Shown: positions 32,726-41,094 of the stretch, piece by piece
Position numbering within the stretch: position 1 is the first letter of the stretch
Layout: each line of letters starts with the position of its first letter
Origin: an uncultured Lachnospiraceae bacterium
GTDB lineage: Bacteria; Bacillota; Clostridia; Lachnospirales; Lachnospiraceae
Direction: 5' to 3'
Length of the DNA stretch: 43,244 bases
Assembly (NCBI GenBank): GCA_910584785.1
Contig: CAJUDX010000023.1
Coordinates: 1-43,244 of the forward strand
Notes under the pieces: model-generated
Databases searched by the model: none
Seen by the model: only the letters and a program-made list of their open reading frames with translations
Told to the model about the DNA's origin: nothing
Position numbers and translations under genes: made by a program

Positions 32726-34360
32726 TCAATTTGTTATCTGCGCTTCCACCAGACGTTTGCCGCAGTATTTCTCGCGGAGCTTTGGTTTTTCTATCTTTCC
32801 GGTTGGGTTGCGCGGAATTTCGGCAAAGATAATCTTCTTTGGACGCTTATAGCGGGGAAGCTCTTTACAGAAGGACTGAATTTCTTCTTCTGTACATTCC
32901 ATCGAAGGCTTTACCTCAATAATTGCCGCCGTAATCTCGCCCAGGCGCTTATCGGGAAGACCAATCACTGCCACATCATGTACGGAAGGGTACAGGCGGA
33001 TAAAGTCCTCAATCTGCACCGGATAAATATTTTCACCGCCGGAGATAATCACGTCCTTTTTCCGGTCAACTAAAAAGATAAAACCGTCCTCGTCCTCCAT
33101 TGCCATATCGCCTGTGTAGAGCCAGCCGTGATCCAAAACTTCTGCGGTTGCCTTGGGATCGCGGTAGTAACAGGTCATTACACCAGGGCCTTTTACAGCC
33201 AGTTCGCCCACTTCTCCCCTTGCCACAATCTGGTGCTTTTCATCGACAATCTTCACCCGCCAGCCAAAGCCGGGAACGCCGACAGCGCCGACTTTATGAA
33301 TATTGTCCACGCCTAAATGAACGCAGCCAGGGCCAATGGACTCACTCAGTCCATAGTTAGTATCATACTGATGTTCAGGAAAATACTGTTTCCAGTGCCG
33401 GATCAGACTGGGCGGCACCGGCTGCGCCCCAATATGCATCAGGCGCCATTGTGTCAGCGTATAATCCGAAAGTTTTAATCTCCCGCTGTCCAGAGCCTCC
33501 AGCATATCCTGCGCCCACGGCACTAAAAGCCACACAATCGTACATTTTTCCCTGGAAACAGCGTCAAGGATATATTCAGGCTTGGTTCCCTTTAATAATA
33601 CTGCCTTGCTTCCCGCAAGCAGCGACCCAAACCAGTGCATCTTTGCCCCGGTGTGGTACAATGGGGGAATACATAAAAAGATATCGTCTCTGCTCTGTCC
33701 GTGATGGTTCTGTTCCACCCTGCAGGAATGAATCAGGCTTTCGTGATTGTGCAGGATTGCCTTGGGAAAACCTGTCGTTCCGGAAGAAAAGTAAATCGCG
33801 GCATCATCTTCCTCCCAAAGCGTAATATTCGGAGATTTACTGGAACAATCTGCCGTCATCGCTTTATAGTCCTCGGCAAAAGAAGGGCAGTTATCTCCCA
33901 CAAACAGCAAAAGCCTTCCCTTGCTGATATCGTCGGCAATCTCCTCCACACGACCGATAAACTCCGGCCCAAACACCAGGATATCCACCTGGGCTAACTC
34001 CACACAATACTCAATCTCCTCCGCCGAATAGCGGAAATTTAACGGTACTGCCAATGCCCCTGTTTTTAAAATACCAAAGTAAATCGGCAGCCACTCCAGG
34101 CAGTTCATTAAGAGAATCCCCACCTTATCGCCCTTCTTTATCCCACGGGACAATAAAAGATTGGCAAAACGATTTGCCTTTTCATTAAACACCTGCCAGC
34201 TGATTTCCCGGCGGTAATAAGCGCTGGGACTTGGCTCCATCAGCTCATATTCCTTCCAGGTCACACGCCTGGTCTCCTTTACCTCAGGGTTAATCTCCAC
34301 CAGACAGATTTCTTCCCCATACAGCTGGCTGTTCCGCTCCAGCAATTCTACAATGGTCAT
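32726..34360 (-). CDS. AMP-forming acyl-CoA/aryl-acid CoA ligase
   Basis: The 544-residue enzyme activates a carboxylic acid to its CoA thioester with ATP. Family motifs are AAIYFSSGTTGFPKAI (P-loop), YGLSESIGPG, WLYTGDMAMEDEDGFIFLVD, VIISGGENIYPVQIE and the catalytic-Lys segment NPTGKIEKPKLRE. Start: ATG at 34358-34360 with GAGGG upstream. It follows iorB by about 40 bases in an operon with a sodium:solute symporter and IorAB, so an aryl acetate (indoleacetate, phenylacetate) is the best substrate guess. Fatty-acid CoA ligases share these motifs, so the substrate is an inference. Confidence 0.88.
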   Translation of the reverse strand: MTIVELLERNSQLYGEEICLVEINPEVKETRRVTWKEYELMEPSPSAYYRREISWQVFNEKANRFANLLLSRGIKKGDKVGILLMNCLEWLPIYFGILKTGALAVPLNFRYSAEEIEYCVELAQVDILVFGPEFIGRVEEIADDISKGRLLLFVGDNCPSFAEDYKAMTADCSSKSPNITLWEEDDAAIYFSSGTTGFPKAILHNHESLIHSCRVEQNHHGQSRDDIFLCIPPLYHTGAKMHWFGSLLAGSKAVLLKGTKPEYILDAVSREKCTIVWLLVPWAQDMLEALDSGRLKLSDYTLTQWRLMHIGAQPVPPSLIRHWKQYFPEHQYDTNYGLSESIGPGCVHLGVDNIHKVGAVGVPGFGWRVKIVDEKHQIVARGEVGELAVKGPGVMTCYYRDPKATAEVLDHGWLYTGDMAMEDEDGFIFLVDRKKDVIISGGENIYPVQIEDFIRLYPSVHDVAVIGLPDKRLGEITAAIIEVKPSMECTEEEIQSFCKELPRYKRPKKIIFAEIPRNPTGKIEKPKLREKYCGKRLVEAQITN

Positions 34361-34401
34361 GTCTTTTCCCTCTGTTTTATTCTCTATTTGCCAATCCTAT
34401 A

Positions 34402-34971
34402 CTACTCTCCAAATCCTGCATGGAAAGCAGCAAGATTAATGTCTGCCGTTTTCAGCGGCACCGTGCTGCGGATAACGGTCTCCCATTTTTCTTTCGGAAA
34501 AGGCAGATACTTTGCGGCGGCTCCAATCACTACAGTATTAAATACTTTGGCATTGCCCAGACGCTTTGCCTCCTCCTGCGCATTTACCACCACAACTTCA
34601 CAGGTTTCCTTAAGGTGTTCGATAATTCCCTCCGGGTATTCTGCCATCCCGGCGCAAACCGTCATCGGCTCAATCTTCTGGTCATTGACAATCAAAACAC
34701 CGTCCTTTTTTAAGAAATGCCGATAGCGCAGGGCTTCCAGCCGTTCAAAGGCAATCAGCACATCCGCCTGTCCCTCTTCCACAATCGGTTCCGCCACCGC
34801 ATCGCCAAAACGTACAAATGTAACCACGCTTCCGCCCCTCTGCGCCATGCCGTGAACCTCCGAAATCTTAACATCATACCCGCCTTCTCTGGCAATACCA
34901 CCCAAAACCCGGCTGGTCAAAAGGGTTCCCTGTCCCCCAACCCCGACAATCATAATATTCTTTGTTTCCAT
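34402..34971 (-). CDS. iorB: Indolepyruvate:ferredoxin oxidoreductase, beta subunit
   Basis: The 189-residue gamma-type domain protein is the small subunit of IOR. It has IMIVGVGGQGTLLTSRVLGG, SEVHGMAQRGGSVVTFVRFG and the KVFNTVVIGAAAKYLPFPKE region, all typical. With IorA it interconverts aryl pyruvate plus CoA and ferredoxin with aryl acetyl-CoA, CO2 and reduced ferredoxin. Start: ATG at 34969-34971 with AGAGG in front. It lies 49 bases after iorA. Confidence 0.95.
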   Translation of the reverse strand: METKNIMIVGVGGQGTLLTSRVLGGIAREGGYDVKISEVHGMAQRGGSVVTFVRFGDAVAEPIVEEGQADVLIAFERLEALRYRHFLKKDGVLIVNDQKIEPMTVCAGMAEYPEGIIEHLKETCEVVVVNAQEEAKRLGNAKVFNTVVIGAAAKYLPFPKEKWETVIRSTVPLKTADINLAAFHAGFGE

Positions 34972-35020
34972 CGTGTTTTTTCATTCCTCTCTATGAATAT
35001 AAAGGTGCTGCAATCGCGCA

Positions 35021-36784
35021 CTATCGCACATTTGCATTTGGCGTAAAGGAAATCGCTTCAAACGGGCATCGCTGCATACACAGACCGCAGCCATTGCACA
35101 TCACTTCATCGATCACTGCGCGGCCCTCGCTGTCTTTGGTCATCGCCGGACAGCCGGGAACCAGACACTGCCCGCATTTTTTACAGGCTTCGGGGATAAC
35201 GGCGCATTTGCCTTTGCTAATGGTGGTTTTTAACAGGGCACAGGGTGATTTGGCAATGATAACCGAAACAGCTTCTCTCTGCGTCTCTTCCTTTAAGCGT
35301 TTCTCCAGGCCCAATGTGTCAAAGGCATCCACCTCATAGACATGGGCAATTCCCATCGCTTCGCAGAGCTTACGCAGGTCAATCGCCGGGACAATATCCC
35401 CCATCAGCGTTTTTCCTGTCGCTGCATGATCCTGATGCCCGGTCATCCCTGTCGTGGAATTATCTAAAATAACCACCGTGCCGGTTCCCTGGTTATACAC
35501 CATATTCATCAGGGAATTAACTCCCGTATGTAAAAACGTGGAATCGCCAATCACTGCTACCCAATCCTGAATAAACGCCCGGCCCCTGGCCTTTTCCATC
35601 CCGTGAAGGCTGGAGATACTCGCGCCCATGCAGATTGTCGTATCCACAACAGAAAGCGGTGCAACCGCGCCCAGGGTATAACAGCCGATATCGCCTGCGG
35701 CATGAAGTTTTAACTTCTTCATTACAGAGAACACACTCCGGTGCGGACATCCCGGACAGAGAATCGGCGGTCTGGCAGGAACCTTAGCTGCCGGGGTGTA
35801 ATCTGGCCGAATCCCAAGAATCTTTTCCCGAAGAAGGTTTGCACTGTACTCGCCCTGCACGGTGAAGATTTCCTTGCCAATCACAGAAATCCCCCAGGAT
35901 TTCACCTGTTCCTCAATCACTGGCTCTAACTCCTCCACCACATAAAGCGTTTCCACCGAAGCGGCAAATTCTTCAATCCGTTTCCTGGGCAGGGGGTGCA
36001 CCAGGCCAAGCTTTAATACACTGGCGTCAGGAAGGGCTTCGCGCACATACTGGTAGGGAATCCCGCTGGTGATAACACCGATATTCTTATCCCGGTACTC
36101 CAGACGGTTAATTTCCATCCCATTGGCATCGGACGCCATATCCTTTAACCGCTTTTCCACCACAAGATGACGCTTAATGGCATTTGCCGGCATCATTACC
36201 GTTTTGCTGATGTCTTTTACGTAAGGCTTATCTTCCACCTCTTCCCTCTCCTCAAGGTTTACCAGACCCTGGGAATGGGCAAGACGAGTTGTGGTGCGGA
36301 CCATCACAGGCGTATCATATTGTTCAGAAAGCATAAAGGCAAGTTTCGTAAAATCCTTCGCTTCCTGACTGTCGGAGGGCTCCAAAACCGGAACCATGGC
36401 TGCCCTGGCGACCATTCGGCTGTCCTGTTCATTTTGCGAGCTGTAAATTCCCGGATCATCTGCCGCCACCAGTACCAGACCGCCGTTTACACCGCAGTAG
36501 GAAACCGTGTAAAGAGGATCAGATGCCACATTTACCCCGACATGTTTCATGGAAACCAAGGCGCGCACGCCGCTTAACGATGCACCGACAGCCACCTCGG
36601 TCGCTACCTTTTCATTAGGCGACCATTCAGAGTAAATAACATCCTTATAGGCAACAATATTTTCGCTGATTTCCGTACTTGGCGTTCCAGGATATGCCGC
36701 AGAAACCTTAACCCCCGCCTCATAAGCTCCCCTGGCAATCGCCGCATTGCCCAGCATCATCTGCTGTGTTCCAGCTTCCTTCAT
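35021..36784 (-). CDS. iorA: Indolepyruvate:ferredoxin oxidoreductase, alpha subunit
   Basis: The 587-residue large subunit holds thiamine diphosphate and two 4Fe-4S clusters. Visible parts are GNAAIARGAYEAGVKVSAAY with PGTPSTEI, the central CPGCPHRSVF, the TPP-binding GDIGCYTLGA with GDSTFLHTGV, and at the C-terminus CKKCGQCLVPGCP and CNGCGLCMQRCP. Length is typical of IorA. The start taken is ATG at 36782-36784; a TTG one codon earlier (36787) is also in range of AGGTGG. It follows the symporter gene after a 374-base gap filled by purine-rich repeats. Confidence 0.95.
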   Translation of the reverse strand: MKEAGTQQMMLGNAAIARGAYEAGVKVSAAYPGTPSTEISENIVAYKDVIYSEWSPNEKVATEVAVGASLSGVRALVSMKHVGVNVASDPLYTVSYCGVNGGLVLVAADDPGIYSSQNEQDSRMVARAAMVPVLEPSDSQEAKDFTKLAFMLSEQYDTPVMVRTTTRLAHSQGLVNLEEREEVEDKPYVKDISKTVMMPANAIKRHLVVEKRLKDMASDANGMEINRLEYRDKNIGVITSGIPYQYVREALPDASVLKLGLVHPLPRKRIEEFAASVETLYVVEELEPVIEEQVKSWGISVIGKEIFTVQGEYSANLLREKILGIRPDYTPAAKVPARPPILCPGCPHRSVFSVMKKLKLHAAGDIGCYTLGAVAPLSVVDTTICMGASISSLHGMEKARGRAFIQDWVAVIGDSTFLHTGVNSLMNMVYNQGTGTVVILDNSTTGMTGHQDHAATGKTLMGDIVPAIDLRKLCEAMGIAHVYEVDAFDTLGLEKRLKEETQREAVSVIIAKSPCALLKTTISKGKCAVIPEACKKCGQCLVPGCPAMTKDSEGRAVIDEVMCNGCGLCMQRCPFEAISFTPNANVR

Positions 36785-37016
36785 CAATGTAATTCCACCT
36801 TTCTGTCTCGTTGCTTTCTCCAGTAAAACTCCGCCATTTTCTGCGTGTGCTTTTCCTTTCTATGTACTTTTCCTCTGCAGGTATGTTCACACAAAAGAAA
36901 CGGCAGGTTTGGATATTTTGTTATTTTATCATAGTTTTCAGGATTTGACCAGTATCCACACTATCCATTTCCTGGCTTTATGCTTTGCTTTTGTTTTTTC
37001 TTTTATCTTGTTTTGG

Positions 37017-37160
37017 CTTTCTTTTTTCTTTGTCTTGCTTTGTTTTGCTTTGTGTTTATTTTCTTTCTTTATCTCGCTTTGACTTTCTTTTTTCTTTGTC
37101 TTGCTTTGTTTTGCTTTGTGTTTATTTTCTTTCTTTATCTCGTTTGAGCTTTCTTTTTTC
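37017..37160. repeat. 66-bp tandem repeat in the symporter-iorA gap
   Basis: Two nearly identical 66-base copies (37017-37082 and 37083-37148) and the start of a third (37149-37160) lie just after the symporter stop. The plus strand is almost all pyrimidine, so the mRNA is A/G-rich and unfolded. The unit is 22 codons and one minus-strand frame stays open through it, giving Lys/Glu-rich repeats, but there is no start codon. The remaining gap (36788-37016) is AT-rich with the iorA ribosome binding site and nothing else recognised. Confidence 0.9.
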
Positions 37161-37161
37161 C

Positions 37162-38700
37162 TTAATCTCCCAGAATTTTCTTCTGCTTTGCATAAACCTT
37201 TACATCATAGCAGGCAAATACCTCTTCCACAAGATTTGTCTCCGGTTTTTTTGTGAAAAGACTGATGGCGGGAACCAGTATCAGGCCAATCAGCATAGCG
37301 GCGGCTCCTGCATTAATGGGGGACTGCAGCAACACGGGAAAGCTGCTTCTAAACAACATATTTAAAACCATTAAACCAGCACCAAAGATAAAACTCGCCC
37401 ATACCGCAGCTTTGGTTGCTTTTTTCCAGTACAGACCATACAAAAACGGAGCCAGAAACGCACCCGCCAGAGCGCCCCAGGACACCCCCATCAGCTGTGC
37501 AATAAAGGTAATATTACTCTTATACTGAATAATCGCAATCACGACAGAAATCGCAATAAATACAACAATCAGGGCACGCATCACCAACAGCTGCTTTTTC
37601 TCATCCATATCCTTCATTAAAGTATCCTTTAAAAAGTCCAGAGTCAGAGTGGAGCTGGATGCCATAACTAAGGAAGATAAGGTGGACATGGAGGCGGAAA
37701 GCACCAGGATAACCACCAGGCCGATTAATAACGGAGATAAATTTGACAGCATCGTGGGGATGATGGAGTCAAAACCTCCCGAAGCCAAATCCACCTGATC
37801 CGAATATAAACGCCCAAAACCGCCCAGAAAATAACAGCCGCCGGATACCACTACCGCAAACAGGGTTGAAATTACGGTTCCCTTATCAATGGCTTCCTCA
37901 CTTTTAATGGCATAAAACTTCTGTACCATCTGCGGAAGTCCCCAGGTTCCCAGGGAAGTCAGGATAACAACGCCCAAAAGATTTAAGGGATCAGGGCCGA
38001 AGAAGGAGGCAAACACCCCCGGCTGCGCAGAAACGGCGGCGTCCTCAACCACGGCAAGCTTATTTAATGCTTCGATAAAACCGCCGTTGGAGGCCAGAAC
38101 AGAAGCAATCACAGCAACAATGCCAAACAGCATAATCAGCCCCTGAATAAAGTCGTTAATTGCCGTCGCCATATAGCCTCCGGCGATAACATAAACCCCG
38201 GTTAAGATTGCCATCACAAAAATACAGACCGTATAATCAATATTAAAGGCCATACCAAACAGACGGGATAGGCCATTATAGAGCGAAGCCGTATAAGGAA
38301 TAAGGAAAATAAAAATAATCGCCGATGCGCCTATTTTCAGTCCGCGGCTCTGAAACCGCTGCTCAAAAAACTGCGGCATGGTCGCACTGTTTAAATGATG
38401 CGTCATTACCCTTGTCCGCCGTCCAAGGACAATCCAGGCAAGCATAGACCCCAGAACAGCATTGCCAATACCTATCCAGGTGGAAGCAATACCATATTTC
38501 CATCCAAACTGCCCTGCATAGCCGACAAATATAACAGCTGAAAAATATGAGGTTCCATAGGCAAACGCAGTCAGCCAGGGACCTACATTTCTTCCACCTA
38601 AAACAAATCCATTCACATCCGTAGCATGCCGACGACAGTAAAACCCAATCCCTATCATAACACCAAAAAAAATCAGCAGCATACATACTTTAACTAACAT
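37162..38700 (-). CDS. Sodium:solute symporter (SSS family)
   Basis: The 512-residue membrane protein has about 13 helices and the SSS pattern: GFVLGGRNVGPWLTAFAYGTSYFSAV near the N-terminus (core WLTAFAYGTSYFSAV), LTSLGTWGLPQMVQKFYAIKS and the VILVLSASMSTLSSLVMASSS sodium-site region (core SASMSTLSSLVMASSS). It would take up an organic acid or amino acid with Na+. As first gene of the operon with IorAB and a CoA ligase, it probably imports an aryl acid or aromatic keto acid; this is inferred. Start: ATG at 38698-38700 with GGGAGG upstream. A good promoter and operator precede it. Confidence 0.92.
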   Translation of the reverse strand: MLVKVCMLLIFFGVMIGIGFYCRRHATDVNGFVLGGRNVGPWLTAFAYGTSYFSAVIFVGYAGQFGWKYGIASTWIGIGNAVLGSMLAWIVLGRRTRVMTHHLNSATMPQFFEQRFQSRGLKIGASAIIFIFLIPYTASLYNGLSRLFGMAFNIDYTVCIFVMAILTGVYVIAGGYMATAINDFIQGLIMLFGIVAVIASVLASNGGFIEALNKLAVVEDAAVSAQPGVFASFFGPDPLNLLGVVILTSLGTWGLPQMVQKFYAIKSEEAIDKGTVISTLFAVVVSGGCYFLGGFGRLYSDQVDLASGGFDSIIPTMLSNLSPLLIGLVVILVLSASMSTLSSLVMASSSTLTLDFLKDTLMKDMDEKKQLLVMRALIVVFIAISVVIAIIQYKSNITFIAQLMGVSWGALAGAFLAPFLYGLYWKKATKAAVWASFIFGAGLMVLNMLFRSSFPVLLQSPINAGAAAMLIGLILVPAISLFTKKPETNLVEEVFACYDVKVYAKQKKILGD

Positions 38701-38739
38701 CTTCTTACCTCCCGGTTTGGCACTTATTTACTTTAGCAA

Positions 38740-38801
38740 GTTGAAGTTCAACACTTTTATTTACTGAAGTAGATAATAATCTATTTCCTGGGCTTCGTCA
38801 A
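38740..38801 (-). promoter_or_regulatory. Promoter and palindromic operator of the symporter-iorAB-ligase operon
   Basis: On the minus strand TTGACG (38796-38801), 17 bases, TATTAT (38773-38778) places the start near 38766. The perfect palindrome GTTGAAGTTCAAC (38740-38752 on the plus strand) falls at about +14 to +26, a classic repressor position. The cognate regulator is not in the window. Confidence 0.72.
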
Positions 38802-38840
38802 TATTTTTTTCTATATTTCTGCATATTTTTTCCTTTGCAA

Positions 38841-38860
38841 TATGATATTGTATGATATTG
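38841..38860. repeat. Tandem TATGATATTG pair upstream of the symporter promoter
   Basis: Two exact 10-base copies lie head to tail, and the left one sits in a palindrome CAATATGATATTG. They are about 40-60 bases upstream of the -35, suitable for an activator site. The stretch 38861-38961 shows nothing else. Confidence 0.5.
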
Positions 38861-38961
38861 TAAAATTGTGATGGTTTTTTGCAAAAAATAGGGTTTTATA
38901 TGCATAAATAACAGTACACTTTTGCTATTTGTGGAATTTGGTCCATATATTTACCACAACT

Positions 38962-39026
38962 GCAAAAGCATCCTCACCAAGCTTCATGTTCCTATCTCAT
39001 GAAACTTTAGGCGAGGATGCTTTCGC
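38962..39026 (-). terminator. Long stem-loop after the small secreted protein gene
   Basis: On the minus strand a stem of about 14 outer pairs (GCATCCTC/GAGGATGC core) continues into AAGTTTCATG/CATGAAGCTT, closing a nine-base loop, with a few G-U pairs. Only four T residues follow the main stem, so termination is possible but not certain. Confidence 0.55.
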
Positions 39027-39075
39027 TTTGGGATATGTTTTTCAAACGTTTTTTACTGCTATTTGTGTTGAGATA

Positions 39076-39492
39076 TTATTGGTAAAATCCGTACTCAAAG
39101 TTTTCAGTTGCACTCTCTAAGAATTTACCATTTTTATATGTACTAACCGTTACCTGAATCCTATAGCTGTAGCCTTTGGGGATGGCGGTGTATTTTTCAA
39201 TCATAGCAAAACTATCATCTATATTATCTGTCCAGGATTTATAGGTTTTCCATCCCCCATTGAACTGTTGTAATTTAGTGGTTACTTTTAAAGAATCTGT
39301 ATCTGTTGGATCACTGGAAGCTTCTACCGATACTGTAGCAGAATTATAATCATCCACATCCAAATCAGCACTAATCATCCACAAATAAGACCAACGTGGT
39401 ACAATTCCATCATTAGCAAATGCAGATATTGATGACATCATTGTTATCACTATTGCAAGTACTAATAAAAATTGAGATTTTAAACCTTTCAT
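39076..39492 (-). CDS. Small secreted beta-rich protein of unknown function
   Basis: The 138-residue product has a signal peptide (MKGLKSQFLLVLAIVITMM, cleavage near AFA-ND). The mature part of about 110 residues has alternating hydrophobic strands (SATVSVEASS, SLKVTTKLQQF, YRIQVTVSTYKNGKF), suggesting a beta-sandwich. It resembles small secreted Firmicute proteins such as DUF6147, but I hold that loosely. The start is ATG 39490-39492 because AGGAGG precedes it; the frame is open further but not protein-like. A TATAAT at 39524-39529 (minus strand) may be its own -10. It lies 122 bases after the anti-sigma gene and could be a target of the sigma factor. Confidence 0.8.
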   Translation of the reverse strand: MKGLKSQFLLVLAIVITMMSSISAFANDGIVPRWSYLWMISADLDVDDYNSATVSVEASSDPTDTDSLKVTTKLQQFNGGWKTYKSWTDNIDDSFAMIEKYTAIPKGYSYRIQVTVSTYKNGKFLESATENFEYGFYQ

Positions 39493-39614
39493 GTAAAAAT
39501 TCCTCCTTTTTATCCTTTTAATTATTATACGCAAGAAATGACAGAAAATGACAAACATATAAATAAATTGGCGAAAATCACCTTTTTCAATATAATAATT
39601 AGTTTAGAAGTAAC

Positions 39615-40316
39615 TTAAGGGACGCTCTCCATTATTTTATAAGCCTCTTCAAAAGAAATTTCACCTTCAAGATAAAATAAAGAATCTTCTTCATACATAA
39701 TTATTTTAATTTTATTTTCTTTTTCAACAATAGATGCTTTATGACCATTAATCTCTTTATTTGAAGCTACTGCTTCTTCCGTATCTAATGCAAAATTTTT
39801 AAATTTATAAAAATAACAAAATCTATATGTTCTACCTTTTCCATCTTCATATTTTATATAAAATTTATCCTTTTTCTCATCAATCTCGGTTATAGCAAAC
39901 CCTTCTGGCTTATATGCAGGCTCATACTCCTGAAAATTTTTTGTTAATTTAGTTTCATTGTCTATTCCAACTCCAAAAAACGTAGACTTTTCTTTAACCT
40001 GATAAAAAAACTTCAACAATGGCAACCTAAATGCTTCCACCTGCGTCACCGTGACCACACTTGCGCAGAAAATTATCAGGAACCCGGCTACCGTTCTGAT
40101 TACCCGCTTCCTATATTCTTCATAAAATTCCACTCGTTTTGCTTTTCGAAAAACCTTCCGCATCCTTTTATTATGCCGTTCAGAAAATACATGCGGAGGA
40201 TTTTCTGCTTCCAGCTGTTCCCAATAGCGCATATCCTTGTCGTTATCGAGCTGCTCCTCAAGAGCTAATTCTAAGAGATAATCGCTTTTTTTCTCATCCA
40301 AATTTCTGCTCATCAA
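39615..40316 (-). CDS. Anti-sigma-factor-like membrane protein with DUF4367 domain
   Basis: The 233-residue protein has a charged cytosolic part of about 70 residues, one membrane helix (TVAGFLIIFCASVVTVTQV, about 75-93) and an external domain ending with EINGHKASIVEKENKIKIIM and YLEGEISFEEAYKIMESV. That ending is the pattern of DUF4367 domains in Firmicute anti-sigma or sensor proteins. Its ATG (40314-40316) overlaps the ECF sigma stop as ATGA, the usual arrangement for a sigma/anti-sigma pair. No zinc-binding HxxxCxxC motif is seen, so it is not a ZAS-type anti-sigma. Confidence 0.85.
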   Translation of the reverse strand: MMSRNLDEKKSDYLLELALEEQLDNDKDMRYWEQLEAENPPHVFSERHNKRMRKVFRKAKRVEFYEEYRKRVIRTVAGFLIIFCASVVTVTQVEAFRLPLLKFFYQVKEKSTFFGVGIDNETKLTKNFQEYEPAYKPEGFAITEIDEKKDKFYIKYEDGKGRTYRFCYFYKFKNFALDTEEAVASNKEINGHKASIVEKENKIKIIMYEEDSLFYLEGEISFEEAYKIMESVP

Positions 40317-40852
40317 TCATACTCCTTCAACATTTGGTACAGCATTCGCTTTGCTCTTTTTAAACGAGTGTTGATATTCGCTTCATTCGTATTTAAAATC
40401 CTTGCTGTTTCCTTTGATGACAATTGATGAAAAATTCTCAGGTATAAGACATCTTTATAAATATCTCTCAACCGGTTAATGCAGTCAGCTAAATTCTTAT
40501 AATCCTCTACCTTTATCAGTAAATCCTCTGGCCCTTCTCCAGCTGGAGTTGATTCAAGCGTTTCTAACGGAATGGCTTCATGATTCATTTTACGCAGAAA
40601 ATCAACAGCTGTATTCTTGGCTATGGTAATCATTAAATTTTTGCAACGCTGCTTGTCGATTGTTTCATCATCAATTTTATCAAGCATTTCAATCACTTTT
40701 ATCAGAGATTCCTCAACAATATCCTCTGCATCGTAGACATTTTTCGTCAAACTGAAAGCTACATAATACATGGTATTTCTGTACTTTTTATATATCCGGT
40801 CGAATTTTGACATATCCTCCTCGTTGTCTATCATATCGCAGAAAATAATCAT
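40313..40852 (-). CDS. ECF-type RNA polymerase sigma factor
   Basis: The 179-residue protein has region 2 (FDRIYKKYRNTMYYVAFSLT, DAEDIVEESLIKV) and region 4 (LRDIYKDVLYLRIFHQLSS, KETARILNTNEANINTRLKRA), the standard ECF pair. Start: ATG at 40850-40852 with GAGGAG upstream. A second in-frame ATG 13 codons later (40811-40813) has GAGGAGG but too close. It is coupled to the anti-sigma-like gene. The signal it senses is unknown, but the membrane partner suggests an envelope cue. Confidence 0.93.
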   Translation of the reverse strand: MIIFCDMIDNEEDMSKFDRIYKKYRNTMYYVAFSLTKNVYDAEDIVEESLIKVIEMLDKIDDETIDKQRCKNLMITIAKNTAVDFLRKMNHEAIPLETLESTPAGEGPEDLLIKVEDYKNLADCINRLRDIYKDVLYLRIFHQLSSKETARILNTNEANINTRLKRAKRMLYQMLKEYD

Positions 40853-41005
40853 GTCCGCTCCTCATTTGTATTTCATTATTTACAAGATCCGATAGTTGCA
40901 ACAACCGTCGTTTCTGACATAAACCATTTTTATTTTACAGTAATCTATTTTAGACAGCAATGGTCTTTTAAACGACCTTAGCCAGAAAACCCCTGTAATT
41001 TCAGT

Positions 41006-41046
41006 AAAAAAGCAAGCGCTATACCCTCTTTTAAGAAGCATAGCGC
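41006..41046 (-). terminator. Terminator of the SleB-like hydrolase gene
   Basis: On the minus strand GCGCTA (41041-41046) pairs with TAGCGC (41016-41021), with extra pairs inside, followed shortly by six T residues (41006-41011). The rest of the gap 40853-41094 shows nothing else certain. Confidence 0.75.
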
Positions 41047-41094
41047 CGTTTGTTGTCAGAAACCCGTTTCATGGTCTGCATATCATTTTCTTTT

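Noticed and set aside
37149..37175. Programmed -1 frameshift extending the symporter
   Set aside because: No canonical slippery heptamer in the right phase (AAG AAA ATT) and no downstream structure; kept only as a remark under the repeat.
36747..37365. Plus-strand frames rich in Phe/Leu/Ser over the 66-bp repeats
   Set aside because: They are translations of the pyrimidine-rich repeat strand; the hydrophobic look is a composition effect.
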